Counted from the first letter of the stretch, positions 13,808 through 24,111 are shown. The stretch: DNA of 35,633 nucleotides from Candidatus Rokuibacteriota bacterium (GCA_016179965.1 JACPCF010000113.1:1-35633), one strand, 5' to 3'. Made by a program: numbers and translations. Notes: a model not told the origin generated them from the sequence alone.

Positions 13808-14199
13808 CCGACTCCGTGCTCGTCGCTCGGGAGGACCGAGTCCGCACCATCACCCTAAACCGTCCCGAATCCCTGAACGCGCTCACCGTCGAGAGCATGG
13901 GCGAGCTCGCCCTCGCCCTGGAGGCGGCGGGCGCCGACCCGACGGTGCGGGCGGTGATCGTCACCGGCGCCGGCTCGGCGTTCTCGGCCGGCGGCGACCT
14001 CGCGTTTCTCCAGGAGATCCCGACGATGGCGCCGGCGCGCGTGAAGGAGGTCGTCTACGGCACGTTCCAGCGGGTGACGCGCGCCCTCCGCGGGATCGAC
14101 AAGCCGGTGATCGCCGCCGTCAACGGCGCCGCCGTCGGGGCGGGCTGCGAGATCGCGGTGGCGGCCGACTTTCGGCGACTAGGGGTCAGGCCTGAGTAA
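13804..14199 (+). pseudogene. Enoyl-CoA hydratase/isomerase family, C-terminal half lost
   Basis: The reading frame gives 131 residues, of which about 123 are crotonase-like: TITLNRPESLNALTVESMGEL, VIVTGAGSAFSAGGDLAFLQ (oxyanion-hole region) and KPVIAAVNGAAVGAGCEIAVAADFR (second oxyanion Gly). A complete family member is about 260 residues. The frame runs into an inverted-repeat element right after AADFR and stops at 14197-14199. No remaining crotonase sequence is found beyond the element; the next gene is on the other strand. The lyase gene upstream and the GTGA overlap suggest a former acyl-CoA pathway. Confidence 0.8.
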
Positions 14200-14269
14200 T
14201 TGACTATTGGGTGCGCTGGCCACGGCCCAGTCCGGCAATACTCAAATACTCAGGGCCTGACCCCGTCGC
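14175..14269. mobile_element. MITE/REPIN-like inverted-repeat element
   Basis: About 95 bp with imperfect terminal inverted repeats. GCGAC-TA-GGGGTCAGG at the left is mirrored by CCTGACCCC-GTCGC at the right. The similarity runs inward through GAGTAATTGACTATTG (left) against the complement GAGTATTTGAGTATTG (right), 14 of 16 matching. It codes for nothing. The GGGGTCAGGCC ends resemble short elements associated with REP-type Y1 transposases; this is from memory, not a search. It ends the crotonase reading frame. Confidence 0.65.
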
Positions 14270-14271
14270 TA

Positions 14272-14300
14272 CTCGAAGGGGGGCGGAGCCCCCCTCCGAG
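14272..14300. repeat. Dispersed GC hairpin repeat, second copy
   Basis: CTCG-aa-GGGGGGC-GGA-GCCCCCC-tc-CGAG hairpin, closely related to 7371-7393. It lies directly beyond the stop of the minus-strand transporter gene, so it may terminate it, though no T run follows. Confidence 0.55.
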
Positions 14301-14301
14301 A

Positions 14302-16122
14302 TTAGTGGGCGAGGTGGTAGGGAACGTCGGTCACGATGACGTTCCTCCGGAAGAGCAGCGCCCCTTTGATGAGGAGCGCCGTCTGGTTGTGGAGGAGATG
14401 CTGCCACCACCGGGCCGGGATGAACTCCGGCAGCACGATGGTCACCATATGGTTCTCCCCCTGGCTCTGGATGTGGTCCAGGTACTCCAGAAACGGCCCC
14501 AGGAGCGACCGGTAGGGGGAGGTCAGCACAACCAGCGGTACCCCACACCCCCACTTCGTCCACTTCTCCTCCAGCTTCCGCGTCTTGTCGGGGTCCGTCT
14601 CGACGTACACCGCCTTCGAGGTCGGCGAGAGACTCTGGGCGTACCGGAGGGCGCGCACGACCCCCGCGTGGAGATCCCCCACCAGCACCAGCACGGTGTG
14701 GGTCAAGGCCGGCTCCTCCTGAAGTCGCTCGAGCGAGAGTTGCTCCGCCACGACCCGGTAGTGACGCTTGATCGTGAGAAACTGGACGATAAAGACCCCC
14801 ACCAGCATCGCCACGATCCACGCCCCGTCCATAAACTTCGTCGTCAGGACCACCAGCGCCACCACCCCGGTCGTGATCGCCCCGGCTCCGTTCATCATGC
14901 TCCGCCACCACCAGCCGGCCGGGCGGCGGCGGAGCCAACGGCGAACCATGCCGGTCTGGTGGAGCGTGAACGAGGTGAAGACGCCGACGGCGTAGAGCGG
15001 GATCAGCGCGTGCGTGCTCCCCTCAAAGATCACGATCAGCGCAGCGGCGGCCAATCCCAGGATGACGACGCCGTTGGAGAAGACGAGGCGGTCGCCCCGG
15101 TTGCCGAACTGCCGGGGCAGGAAGCCATCCCGCGCCATGAAGAAGGCCAGGCGGGGGAAGTCGGCGAAGGCGGTGTTGGCGGCGAGAACCAGGATGATCA
15201 TGGACACGGCCTGGACGTAGAAGTACAGGGCCCCGCCGCCGAAAATCTGCCAGGCGAGCTGGGAGACGACCGTCTCCTCGTCCTTGGGGGCGATCCCGAA
15301 GGCGGAAGCCAGGAACGTGACGCCCGCGAAGAGGGTCGCCATGATCGCGCCGAGCCACAGGAGCACGATCCGCGCGTTCCGGGCCTCGGGGGGCTTGAAG
15401 GCCGTGACCCCGTCGGCGACGGCCTCGATCCCGGTGAGGGCCACCGCCCCGGAGGAGAACGCCCGCAGGAGCAGGAAGAGGCCCACCCCCGATGCGACGG
15501 CCGGGGGGCCGGCGGCGGGCGCAGGCGGGACGCCGCCCGCGACGTAGCGGGCAAGGCCGACACCGAGGAGCAGGAAGAAGCCGCCGATGAAGAGGTAGGT
15601 CGGGACGGCGAAGAGGCGGCCGGACTCGCGCACCCCTCGGAGGTTTGCGAGCCCGATGGCCACCACCAGAACCACGCCGAGCACGACCCGGTACGGGTAG
15701 AGGAGGGGGACCGCGGAGGTGACCGCCGCGACGCCGGCCGAGACGCTCACCGCGACCGTCAGCGTGTAGTCGATGAGGAGTGCCGCGCCGGCTGTGAGCC
15801 CGGCGGCGGTGCCGAGGTTCTCTTTGGCGATGATGTAGTCGCTGGCCCCCTGCGGATAGGCCAGGATGCTCTGGCTGTAGGAGTTGATGACGATCAGGAT
15901 AACCGCGGCGATCACCAAGCCGATGGGAACGGAGAAGGCGAGCGCCGCCGACCCGGCCAGGATGAGGACACGGAGGATCTCCTCCGTGGCGTACGCCACG
16001 GAGGAGAGATTGTCAGAGGCGAAGACCGCGAGGCCGGTCGCTTTGCCGAGGCGTTCGTGGCGCGCCTGCGCCGTCGGGATCGGGGACCCCACGAGAAGCT
16101 TCTTCAGCGTGTACAGTCGCAT
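14302..16122 (-). CDS. KimA-like APC-superfamily potassium transporter
   Basis: 606 aa, about 12 membrane helices plus a C-terminal cytoplasmic domain of about 150 residues. Length and sequence follow Bacillus subtilis KimA (YdaO, 607 aa) from end to end: ASDNLSSVAYATEEIL, YPQGASDYIIAKENLG, LLLRAFSSGAVALTGIEAVADGVTAFKPPEARNAR, VSQLAWQIFGGGALYFYVQAVSMIILVLAANTAFADFPRLAFFMARDGFLPRQF, and the tail HNQTALLIKGALLFRRNVIVTDVPYH. KimA is a high-affinity H+/K+ symporter inhibited by c-di-AMP at its C-terminal domain. Whether this protein carries K+ or an amino acid is not proven. It lies 80 bases downstream of dnaB on the same strand. Confidence 0.82.
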   Translation of the reverse strand: MRLYTLKKLLVGSPIPTAQARHERLGKATGLAVFASDNLSSVAYATEEILRVLILAGSAALAFSVPIGLVIAAVILIVINSYSQSILAYPQGASDYIIAKENLGTAAGLTAGAALLIDYTLTVAVSVSAGVAAVTSAVPLLYPYRVVLGVVLVVAIGLANLRGVRESGRLFAVPTYLFIGGFFLLLGVGLARYVAGGVPPAPAAGPPAVASGVGLFLLLRAFSSGAVALTGIEAVADGVTAFKPPEARNARIVLLWLGAIMATLFAGVTFLASAFGIAPKDEETVVSQLAWQIFGGGALYFYVQAVSMIILVLAANTAFADFPRLAFFMARDGFLPRQFGNRGDRLVFSNGVVILGLAAAALIVIFEGSTHALIPLYAVGVFTSFTLHQTGMVRRWLRRRPAGWWWRSMMNGAGAITTGVVALVVLTTKFMDGAWIVAMLVGVFIVQFLTIKRHYRVVAEQLSLERLQEEPALTHTVLVLVGDLHAGVVRALRYAQSLSPTSKAVYVETDPDKTRKLEEKWTKWGCGVPLVVLTSPYRSLLGPFLEYLDHIQSQGENHMVTIVLPEFIPARWWQHLLHNQTALLIKGALLFRRNVIVTDVPYHLAH

Positions 16123-16202
16123 GGGCGAAGGGTCGCGGACTGCCCCAGCCTAGAGAAGCGCCCCCACGGTGTCAAGGAATTGGTTGCCGCGGGCGCTGGG
16201 CC

Positions 16203-19200
16203 TCAGTACGGCTGGCGATCCGACTCGACGCGATTCTCGAAGCTGGCGTACTGGGGGATGAAGGTCAGGCGGACGGTGTCCGTGGGGCCGTTGCGCTGCT
16301 TGCCGACGATGACCTCGGCCAGGTTCTGCTGGTCGGGCGGGATCTCGCTCTGCTCCTTGTACCGCTCGGGCCGGTAGAGGAAGATGATGAGGTCGGCGTC
16401 CTGCTCGAGGGCCCCCGAGTTGTGACTGACGATCCCGTCCGCGAGCCACGAGGCCGGTCCGGGCACGGTGAGGTCGAAAACCTCCTCCTCGCTGTCGGGC
16501 TCGATGGCCACGATCCGGTCCCAGAAAAGATCGCTCGTAGCGCGGGCGTACAGCTCCTCGTCCCGGAGGATCTCCGCGTACTCCGCGAGCAGCGCTCGCG
16601 AGGGCACGAACTTGAAATGGGCGCTCCGCCCAACATTCGTGTTGGGCCTGCCCCCCACCAGCAACGCTCGAAGGCGTTCAGCCTGGGGCGCGCGCGGGCC
16701 AGCGGCACCAACCGCCTCAAGGAAACGACGCTGATCATTCGCCCCCGACACGCCCACGAGGAAGTTCGGCCGGTAGTTGCCCTTCTTCACCGAGGAGATC
16801 CTAGCTGTGATGCCGAGTCGCAACAGGAGTGCTGCCACGTCACTGGCCAGGCGGGGACTGTTCGTGCTGAAGAAGACGCTATGGCTTCCTCTCCCATTCC
16901 CCCGGGGCGCGATCGTGCCGTCAGTGGCCCAGAGATGGCGTAGGAGCAAGGCGATCTGACGGTTTGAGAGCCGGAAGACCGCCTCGGGCACGCGCTTCTC
17001 GTACGACCGCTGGCCGAAGATCCCGAGCTCGCGAAGCCATCCGTTGAGCTTCTCCGGATGCGATCGGTTGCCGTTCCCACTGATGAGAAGCTGGTGCCAG
17101 CTTCCGCGTCCCGCGTAGCGCTTGACGTCGCCGCCAAACTCCTCGCGGACAGCCTCCGCCACGATCCGACTGTTCTCCTCCGAGCTGGTCGTATAGCGAA
17201 GGGGCTGGTGTTTCAGATAACTGCCATCGCCGATCAGCTGGCCGAGCAGGGTCACCCGGAGGTCGGGCCAAGAGTCCGGGAAGGCGGGTTCAGGAAGCCT
17301 CCTCGCGATCGCAACGCGGTCGCCGACCGAAAGCTCGCTCACGGTCTCCCACCCTCGCGCAGCCAGGAACCTGTGACGTTCCGTTGCCCGGATCACCCGG
17401 CCACTCGCCAGGCAGAGCAAGAAGACCGGTCTTACGCCAACCAGCCAGATCTTCTCGCTCTTCGCCGTGACGATCTTCCCGTCGGGGGACACCGCCAGGA
17501 CCTCAGGCGCGGTGCCGACGAGCTCCCGGATCGGCATGCGCCTGCCGTCCCCCAGAACGACGAGAGTCTCGCCGGGGACGCACTCGCGCAGGTCGGAGAG
17601 CTGGGGGCGGTGCTCCCGCGTGGGCCGGGTCTCCACGGCCCGTGAGAGCTGGGATAGACCCACCACGGGGACGCGCAGCTCCTTCGCCATCGCCTTGAGC
17701 GCGCGCGAGATCTCGGAGATCTCTTGCTGGCGGTTCTCCATGCTCCCCCGCCCGCGCATGAGCTGGATGTAGTCGATGAGGACCAGGTCCAGCCCGTGCT
17801 CCGCCTTCATCCGGCGCGCCTTGGCCCGCGCCTCGAGGACCGTGAGCCCCGCCGTGTCGCGAGTCCACGCGCGCCTCGGCGCAGAGGAGCCGCTGCACCA
17901 CCTGCTCCCGGGACATCTCCAGGCTCAGGACCAGCACGCGCTTCTTGAGCTCGATCCCCACGTGCTTGGCGATGTTGAGGGCGAAGGACGTGTTGTGCGT
18001 CACGATGTAGTCGTCAGTGATATAGAGCCCGGACGAATGCGTGACGGAGATGCACTGGGTGTCTGTCACCCTCGTCGGCTCTATCGAAACGAACACGGGT
18101 CGCCGTCGCCGCCGCGGCGCGCTCAATGCCCGACCGCGCTTGACGGAGAGCTGCAGGATCGACCTGGGGTTGAAATGATGAATGTTGCAGACGAAGGCCC
18201 GTCGGCCAGCCTTCCGCTGACCCCCATAGCTATACGTCGTTTCTTTACTTCGGACGGAGCACCAGCCCCCTAGGGATCGCACGAGTTCGGCCATGTTCTG
18301 TGCCAGGCGCTCGCTCGCCGAGCAGAACCGCACGCTTCCCCAGCGTTCGACCCACCCATCCGTATCCAGGAGACCGCGCAAGAGGTTCAGGCGAGCTTCG
18401 CCAGAGGCGTTCAGGTAGATGTCCGGGATGAATTTCTCCTCGCTGCGAATGCCCCAAAGCCCCAGATCTCTCAGGGCGTTCATCACTGTGTTGGGCGTCA
18501 CACCAGCAACGCCTTCGCGGTGCGCGCCAGCGGCCTGCACGATGCGCCAGTCGTAACCTCCAGCGGCGTGGAGCACGAATCCGTGCCCGGCCCGCTCGAG
18601 GACCCGCTCCAGCATCTCCTGCTCAGAGGTCGAGAACCGAAGGCTGCTGCCCGAAAGGTTCCCGTCGCCGAGCAGGCAGCCCAGCAGCCACGGATCAACG
18701 GGAAGGACCTCCGAATGCCTGTACTGGCCTGACGGCAGATCGATCCACAACCGGTGCCGGTAGCGTTTGGCTCGAAGCATCTGTGCCACACGGTCAGTGG
18801 TCAGCACCCGCGGCTCGCGCCACCCGCGGTAGTGCACGCGCCACAGGTGATCACCGGTACATTCCGTCGAGCGGCCATCCGAGAAGGTCACGCGGTATAC
18901 CTGCGTGGGGCCCTGGGGAAAGATCCCGCTGACCAGCGAGCGGCGACCGTCGACGGACGCGAGCGCGTCGCCCAGCCGCAGGTCGCCCATCCGCTTCCAC
19001 CCAGTCAACGTCCTGACCCTGGCGTCAAGTGGCTGCGCCTTCCCCATGGAGGGCCGCCCGGCCACCAGGATGAAGTCCGACGACTGGAGCCCCGAGGTCA
19101 GCTTGTCGAGCCGGTCGAAACCGGTGGCGAGGCCGGTGACGTGCTCCTTCCGCTCGTAGAGCCGTTCGATGTACTCGAAGGTCTCCTTGAGGATCGTGCG

Positions 19201-19695
19201 CACCTGGATCGCCGTGCCCTGCATGCGGCGCTCGGAGAGCTGGAAGATCTGCTGCTCGGCCTGGTCCAGGAGGGTGTCCACGTCCTCCTTGGCCTCGTAC
19301 CCCTGCCGCACGACCTCGGTGGCGATCTGGATCATCTCCCGCAGCAGGGACTTCTCGCGCACGATGGCGGCGTAGGAGAGCAGGTGGGCGGCGGTGGCCG
19401 CGTCCTCGACGAGCGAGGCGAGCGCCGCGGGGCCCCCCACCTCGTCCAGCTCGCCCGAGCGCCGGAGCTCTTCTGAGAGCGTCAGGAGATCCACCGGCTC
19501 GGAGCGCTCGAAGAGGCCGATCATGGTGGCGAAGATCTTCCGGTGGCCTTCCTTGTAGAAATCGGCGGGCTTGAGGATCTCGACCGCCTTGGGGAGGCTC
19601 TCCCGCTCGAGCAGGATGGCGCCAAGGACGGCTCGTTCCGCCTCCAGGCTGTGGGGAGGAATCTTGGAGGTCAGGAGCTCCGTGAGGGTGGCCAC
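16203..19695 (-). CDS. dnaB: Replicative DNA helicase DnaB, split by two inteins and an apparent internal deletion with frameshift
   Basis: Extein pieces: residues 1-219 (N-domain, linker, P-loop GRPSMGK), then [12 protein letters not shown] to [10 protein letters not shown], then [15 protein letters not shown] to [10 protein letters not shown], then [16 protein letters not shown] to the end. It is the 5'-3' hexameric replication helicase. Between EARVDS and DTAGLT (junction about 17855-17866) roughly 33 residues normal for DnaB are missing and the frame changes, so as given the sequence cannot make a full helicase. Because DnaB is essential, expect either an assembly or sequence error here or a second dnaB elsewhere. 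Position after rplI is the classical rpsF-ssb-rpsR-rplI-dnaB order. The stop is at 16203. Confidence 0.9.
16419..17582 (-). mobile_element. Intein B in DnaB at the DLRE/SG site, with LAGLIDADG endonuclease
   Basis: 388 aa from Cys (17582) to the terminal His-Asn (16419), with Ser of SGALEQDAD as the +1 residue. Splicing blocks: N-terminal [21 protein letters not shown], a TERHRF block B ([19 protein letters not shown]) and C-terminal GIVSHN. Two endonuclease motifs: [11 protein letters not shown] and [11 protein letters not shown]. It should excise itself from the protein and may cut intein-free dnaB alleles. All splicing residues (Cys1, block B His, penultimate His, Asn, +1 Ser) are present. 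Confidence 0.92.
17992..19038 (-). mobile_element. Intein A in the DnaB P-loop, with LAGLIDADG endonuclease
   Basis: 349 aa inserted after GK of the Walker A motif, with Thr of TSFALN as the +1 residue. Its first residue is Ala ([20 protein letters not shown]) instead of Cys or Ser, as in the class of inteins that skip the usual first acyl shift. Block B is [12 protein letters not shown]. Two endonuclease motifs: [11 protein letters not shown] and [11 protein letters not shown]. The C-terminus is [11 protein letters not shown]. It splits the ATP-binding loop, so no active helicase is made until it splices. Confidence 0.92.
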
Positions 19696-19881
19696 GGCCT
19701 AGCGCCCGTGCGTTCGACGTGCCGGGCCAAATGACGAGCCAGACAAGGCCCGAGGGAGGAGCCGACCGGAGCGTACGCAGTTGTACGTGAGGATCGGCGA
19801 CAACCGACGCTGATCGGTGGCCGAAGGCCATCCATGGCGGGCACCCACGAAGTGGGTCGTGGCGAAGTCAGTTGGCACGGC
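19696..19881. other. Hairpin-rich intergenic region between rplI and dnaB
   Basis: 186 bases, no gene seen. On the plus strand: CGTAC-GCAGTT-GTACG (about 19780-19795), TGGCC-GAA-GGCCA (about 19818-19830), CCCAC-GAA-GTGGG (about 19845-19857). No T run, so it is probably not a terminator. It may be a processing or attenuation region within the ribosomal operon. Confidence 0.4.
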
Positions 19882-20325
19882 CTACCCGCGGGTGACGCTG
19901 ACCTTCAGGTAGGCGGTCACCGCGTGGTGCAGACGGATCGGCACCGCGTACTCCCCCAGGGCTTTGATGGGCTCGTCGAGGCCGATGCGCCGCTTCTCGA
20001 CGCTGATGCCGTTTTGGGCGAGGAACGCCGCCACGTCCGAGACCCCTACGGAGCCGTAGAGCCGACCTTCCTCGGAGGCCTGGCGGACCTCCGAGAACGT
20101 GAGCACCTCGATGCCCTTCGCCTGCCCTTCGGCCTCAGCCTTGGCCCGCTGGGAGCGGACTTCCTGGTGCTGCTTGATCTGCTCGATCTGCTTGAGGTTC
20201 TGCGGGCTCGCGGGGAGCACCAACCTGTGGGGGAGAAGATAGTTCCGGGCGTAGCCTTCCGCCACGTCCCGCACTTCCCCCCGCCGGCCCAGCTTCGGGA
20301 TGTCGTCAAGCAGGATCACCTTCAT
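19882..20325 (-). CDS. rplI: 50S ribosomal protein L9
   Basis: 147 aa, the usual length for L9. The N-terminus MKVILLDDIPKLGRRGEVRDVAEGYARNYLLPHRLVLPAS is the signature rRNA-binding domain. A charged connecting helix (QIEQIKQHQEVRSQRAKAEAEGQ) leads to the C-terminal domain (RLYGSVGVSDVAAFL). It binds 23S rRNA near the L1 stalk and helps keep the frame. It lies 16 bases after rpsR and is followed by a long spacer before dnaB. Confidence 0.97.
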   Translation of the reverse strand: MKVILLDDIPKLGRRGEVRDVAEGYARNYLLPHRLVLPASPQNLKQIEQIKQHQEVRSQRAKAEAEGQAKGIEVLTFSEVRQASEEGRLYGSVGVSDVAAFLAQNGISVEKRRIGLDEPIKALGEYAVPIRLHHAVTAYLKVSVTRG

Positions 20326-20341
20326 GGCCGGTCCCCGCCGA

Positions 20342-20620
20342 CTATTCCGCCGTGTAGGGTATCAGCGCCATGGAGCGGGCCCGCTTGATGGCGCGAGTCA
20401 GCTGGCGCTGATGCCGGGCGCAGCTCCCCGAGATCCGCCGGGGAACGATCTTGCCGCGCTCGGAGACGAAGCCTCGGAGCCGCCGGACGTCCTTGTAGTC
20501 CACCAGGTCCACCTTGTCCACGCAGAACTTGCATACCTTGCGCCGCCCGAAGCGGCGCCGCCTGACGGGTCTCGCCCCTGTCGTTGCGATGGCTGCCTCC
20601 TTGTCACCCGGGGCGGGCAC
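20342..20620 (-). CDS. rpsR: 30S ribosomal protein S18
   Basis: 92 aa from a GTG at 20620. The core, [62 protein letters not shown], is typical S18, including the two-Cys start seen in zinc-type S18. It pairs with S6 on the 30S platform. The start is uncertain: GTG has GGGGGAG upstream, but the strongest ribosome site in the region, AAGGAGG, lies 5 bases before an ATC codon at 20590-20588, where S18 would normally begin. Either the GTG is used or this is a rare AUC start. Confidence 0.93.
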   Translation of the reverse strand: MPAPGDKEAAIATTGARPVRRRRFGRRKVCKFCVDKVDLVDYKDVRRLRGFVSERGKIVPRRISGSCARHQRQLTRAIKRARSMALIPYTAE

Positions 20621-20720
20621 CCGGGTCTCTCCCCCGCCGGAATATCACGCCCCTTGAGTCCCTCGGCCGGTCTCCGCTTCCACGATCGCTGGGCCGGCCG
20701 TGCGCTCCGCTCGCCCTGTC

Positions 20721-21122
20721 CTAGAAAGGAACTTCTTCGGCGCCGGGCGGCGTTTCCTCCACGGGCTCGCCCTCGACGGCCACCGCCGCCTTCCCCCGCC
20801 CCATGAACTGGACCCGGTCGGCCACCACTTCCACCACGTTCCGCCGCTGGCCGTCCTTGGTCTCCCAGTCCCGAGTCTGGAGCCGCCCCTCCACGAGGAT
20901 GGGGCTCCCCTTGTCCAGGTATTCGCCGCAGCTCTCCGCCTGCCGGCCCCAGACCACCACGGTGAGAAAGCAGGTGTCCTGCCGCTTCTCCCCGCTCTGC
21001 GTGGTGTACGCCCGGTTCACCGCGAGCCGCAGGTCCGCCACCGGCGTCCCGCTGGGAGTATACCGGAGCTCGGGCGGACGCGTGAGATTCCCCATCAGGA
21101 AGACCTTGTTCAGGCTGGCCAT
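20721..21122 (-). CDS. ssb: Single-stranded DNA-binding protein
   Basis: 133 aa. OB-fold: MASLNKVFLMGNLTRPPELRYTPSGTPVADLRLAVNRAY, then FLTVVVWGRQAE, YLDKGSPILVEGRLQTRDWETKDGQRRNVVEVVADRVQFM. The short tail is acidic and ends EEVPF, the conserved tip that recruits repair and replication partners. It coats single-stranded DNA in replication and repair. Its ATG overlaps the rpsF stop by one base (21122). Confidence 0.97.
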   Translation of the reverse strand: MASLNKVFLMGNLTRPPELRYTPSGTPVADLRLAVNRAYTTQSGEKRQDTCFLTVVVWGRQAESCGEYLDKGSPILVEGRLQTRDWETKDGQRRNVVEVVADRVQFMGRGKAAVAVEGEPVEETPPGAEEVPF

Positions 21123-21469
21123 CAGCGGACCTCCTCGAGCACCTCCCCGGTCTTCGCCGGACGGGCCTTCTTCCGGACCGGCACGCGGGTGGAAAGAAAT
21201 CGCAGGACGTTTTCGTTCAGCTTGAGCTGCCGCTCGAACTCCTTGATGGTGGACGGCTCGGCGGACACCTCGAAGACCGCATAGGTCCCCTCGCGCTGCT
21301 TCTTGATGTCGTGCGTCAGCCGACGCTTCCCCCAGTTCTCGACCCGCGTGGTCTCGCCGCCGAGCTCCTTCAGGTTCTCCTGGAGGCGGGTCAACAGCTG
21401 GGCCACTTCCTCGTCGGTGGGACGCGGATCGATGATCACCAGAATCTCATACGGGCGCAGACGCCTCAC
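21122..21469 (-). CDS. rpsF: 30S ribosomal protein S6
   Basis: 115 aa, starting MRRLRPYEILVIIDPRPTDEEVAQLL with the S6 fold: VENWGKRRLTHDIKKQREGTYAVFEVSAEPSTIKEFERQLKLNENVLRFLSTRV. It binds 16S rRNA as a dimer with S18. Its start lies inside the niaR gene (23-base overlap), so ribosomal protein synthesis is coupled to translation of the regulator. An unstructured basic tail (RKKARPAKTGEVLEEVR) follows the domain. Confidence 0.97.
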   Translation of the reverse strand: MRRLRPYEILVIIDPRPTDEEVAQLLTRLQENLKELGGETTRVENWGKRRLTHDIKKQREGTYAVFEVSAEPSTIKEFERQLKLNENVLRFLSTRVPVRKKARPAKTGEVLEEVR

Positions 21470-22022
21470 CCCCTTCCTGGCCTTCCAGCAGGTACCCCTT
21501 CGCGCGCAGCGCTTCCCTGACTCTCTCGAGCGTCGCCCCGTCGGGGGCTCCCAGCGTGTGCAGGTGCACCCCCTTCGTCAGGCGCGACAGGGGCTCCGCG
21601 CCGCTCGTCCGCATCCGAACCATGAAGCTCGCCACGTCGCCGGGCGTCCGCAGCATCAGGAGCCCGCGGATTTCCCCGTAGAGCGGATGCTCCACCACAA
21701 CGTCCACGACGGTCCCGCCCAGCCCGACGACCGTGGACAGCTCATCCTCCATCTCCTCGAAGGTGCTGTGGCGGCACGCCACCGAGGTGTTGACGCGAGG
21801 AGCGTCGTCGAGCATCAGGTACCCGCGCGGCGTGGCGAGGATCTTGTGGCCGCGGGCCCGGAGGAGCGCGATGTCCTGCACGATCACCTGCCGCGAGACA
21901 TCCAGGCGCTTCGCGAAGTCGGACCCGACCACCGGCGACCCGGACCGCCTCAGCAAGCTGATGATGCTGCGCCGTCGCTCCTCGCCGGACTGGATTCGCG
22001 CAATGCTTTCTGTGACAGGCAT
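21447..22022 (-). CDS. niaR: NiaR-like transcriptional repressor (HTH plus 3H domain)
   Basis: 191 aa. N-terminal winged HTH (RRRSIISLLRRSGSPVVGSDFAKRLDVSRQVIVQDIALLRARGHKILATPRGY). The C-terminal 3H domain holds conserved His in ACRHST, VEHPLYGEIRG and VHLHTL, the nickel/niacin-binding set. In Firmicutes and Thermotoga, NiaR (YrxA) represses NAD synthesis and niacin uptake genes with nicotinic acid as corepressor. No nad genes lie nearby; instead it heads the rpsF operon and overlaps rpsF. The ATG at 22022 follows CCGGAG at good spacing. A TTGACG is found upstream at 22079-22074, with no convincing -10. Confidence 0.88.
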   Translation of the reverse strand: MPVTESIARIQSGEERRRSIISLLRRSGSPVVGSDFAKRLDVSRQVIVQDIALLRARGHKILATPRGYLMLDDAPRVNTSVACRHSTFEEMEDELSTVVGLGGTVVDVVVEHPLYGEIRGLLMLRTPGDVASFMVRMRTSGAEPLSRLTKGVHLHTLGAPDGATLERVREALRAKGYLLEGQEGGEASAPV

Positions 22023-22090
22023 ACGAACTCCGGAAATTTTTTCTCCTTGAGTAGAGCAGAGGGAACGGGCTCCCGTCAAGGCCCCCGGCG

Positions 22091-22124
22091 AAAAAAAGAG
22101 CCCCCGCCCGGGTCGGGCGGGGGC
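22091..22124 (-). terminator. Intrinsic terminator of groESL
   Basis: On the minus strand an 11-bp stem (22124-22114 with 22110-22100, 3-base loop) is followed by TC and seven T's. It lies between the groEL stop (22169) and the niaR start. Confidence 0.9.
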
Positions 22125-22168
22125 CGTATCGAACGCGCGACACCGGAGCGGCGCCGGGCGTCTCGGAT

Positions 22169-23788
<1,620 letters not shown>

Positions 23789-23823
23789 ATGCTTCCTCCT
23801 TGAGAATCAGTGAGAATCAGTCG

Positions 23824-24111
23824 CTATTCGAGAATGGCGAGCACGTCCTCCTCGCGGAAGATCAGGTAGTCCTCGTTGTCGATCTTGACCTCGCTGCCGG
23901 AGTACTTGCTGAACAGGATGCGGTCGCCGGCCTTGACGTCGAGCGGGATCTTCTTGCCTTCCTCGGTGATCTTGCCGTTGCCGACGGCCACGACCCTGCC
24001 CCGCTGGGGCTTCTCCTTGGCGGTGTCCGGGATGATGATGCTGCCGTGCTTCGCCTCGTCTTCGTCCTCGCGCTTCACCAGGATCCGGTCGTGCAGCGGA
24101 CGAATCTTCAT
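23824..24111 (-). CDS. groES: Co-chaperonin GroES
   Basis: 95 aa, [46 protein letters not shown], with the mobile loop ([13 protein letters not shown]) that contacts GroEL and the roof hairpin. The ATG at 24111 follows GGGAGG. Open frame further upstream runs into the CIRCE leader and is not used. First gene of groESL under heat-shock control by HrcA, judged from the CIRCE element. Confidence 0.98.
   Translation of the reverse strand: MKIRPLHDRILVKREDEDEAKHGSIIIPDTAKEKPQRGRVVAVGNGKITEEGKKIPLDVKAGDRILFSKYSGSEVKIDNEDYLIFREEDVLAILE

Noticed and set aside
14200-16377. A 725-codon open frame on the plus strand opposite the KimA-like gene
   Set aside because: Its translation is Arg/Gly/Asp/His-rich low-complexity sequence typical of the antisense frame of a GC-rich gene; the minus strand encodes a clear 606-residue transporter.
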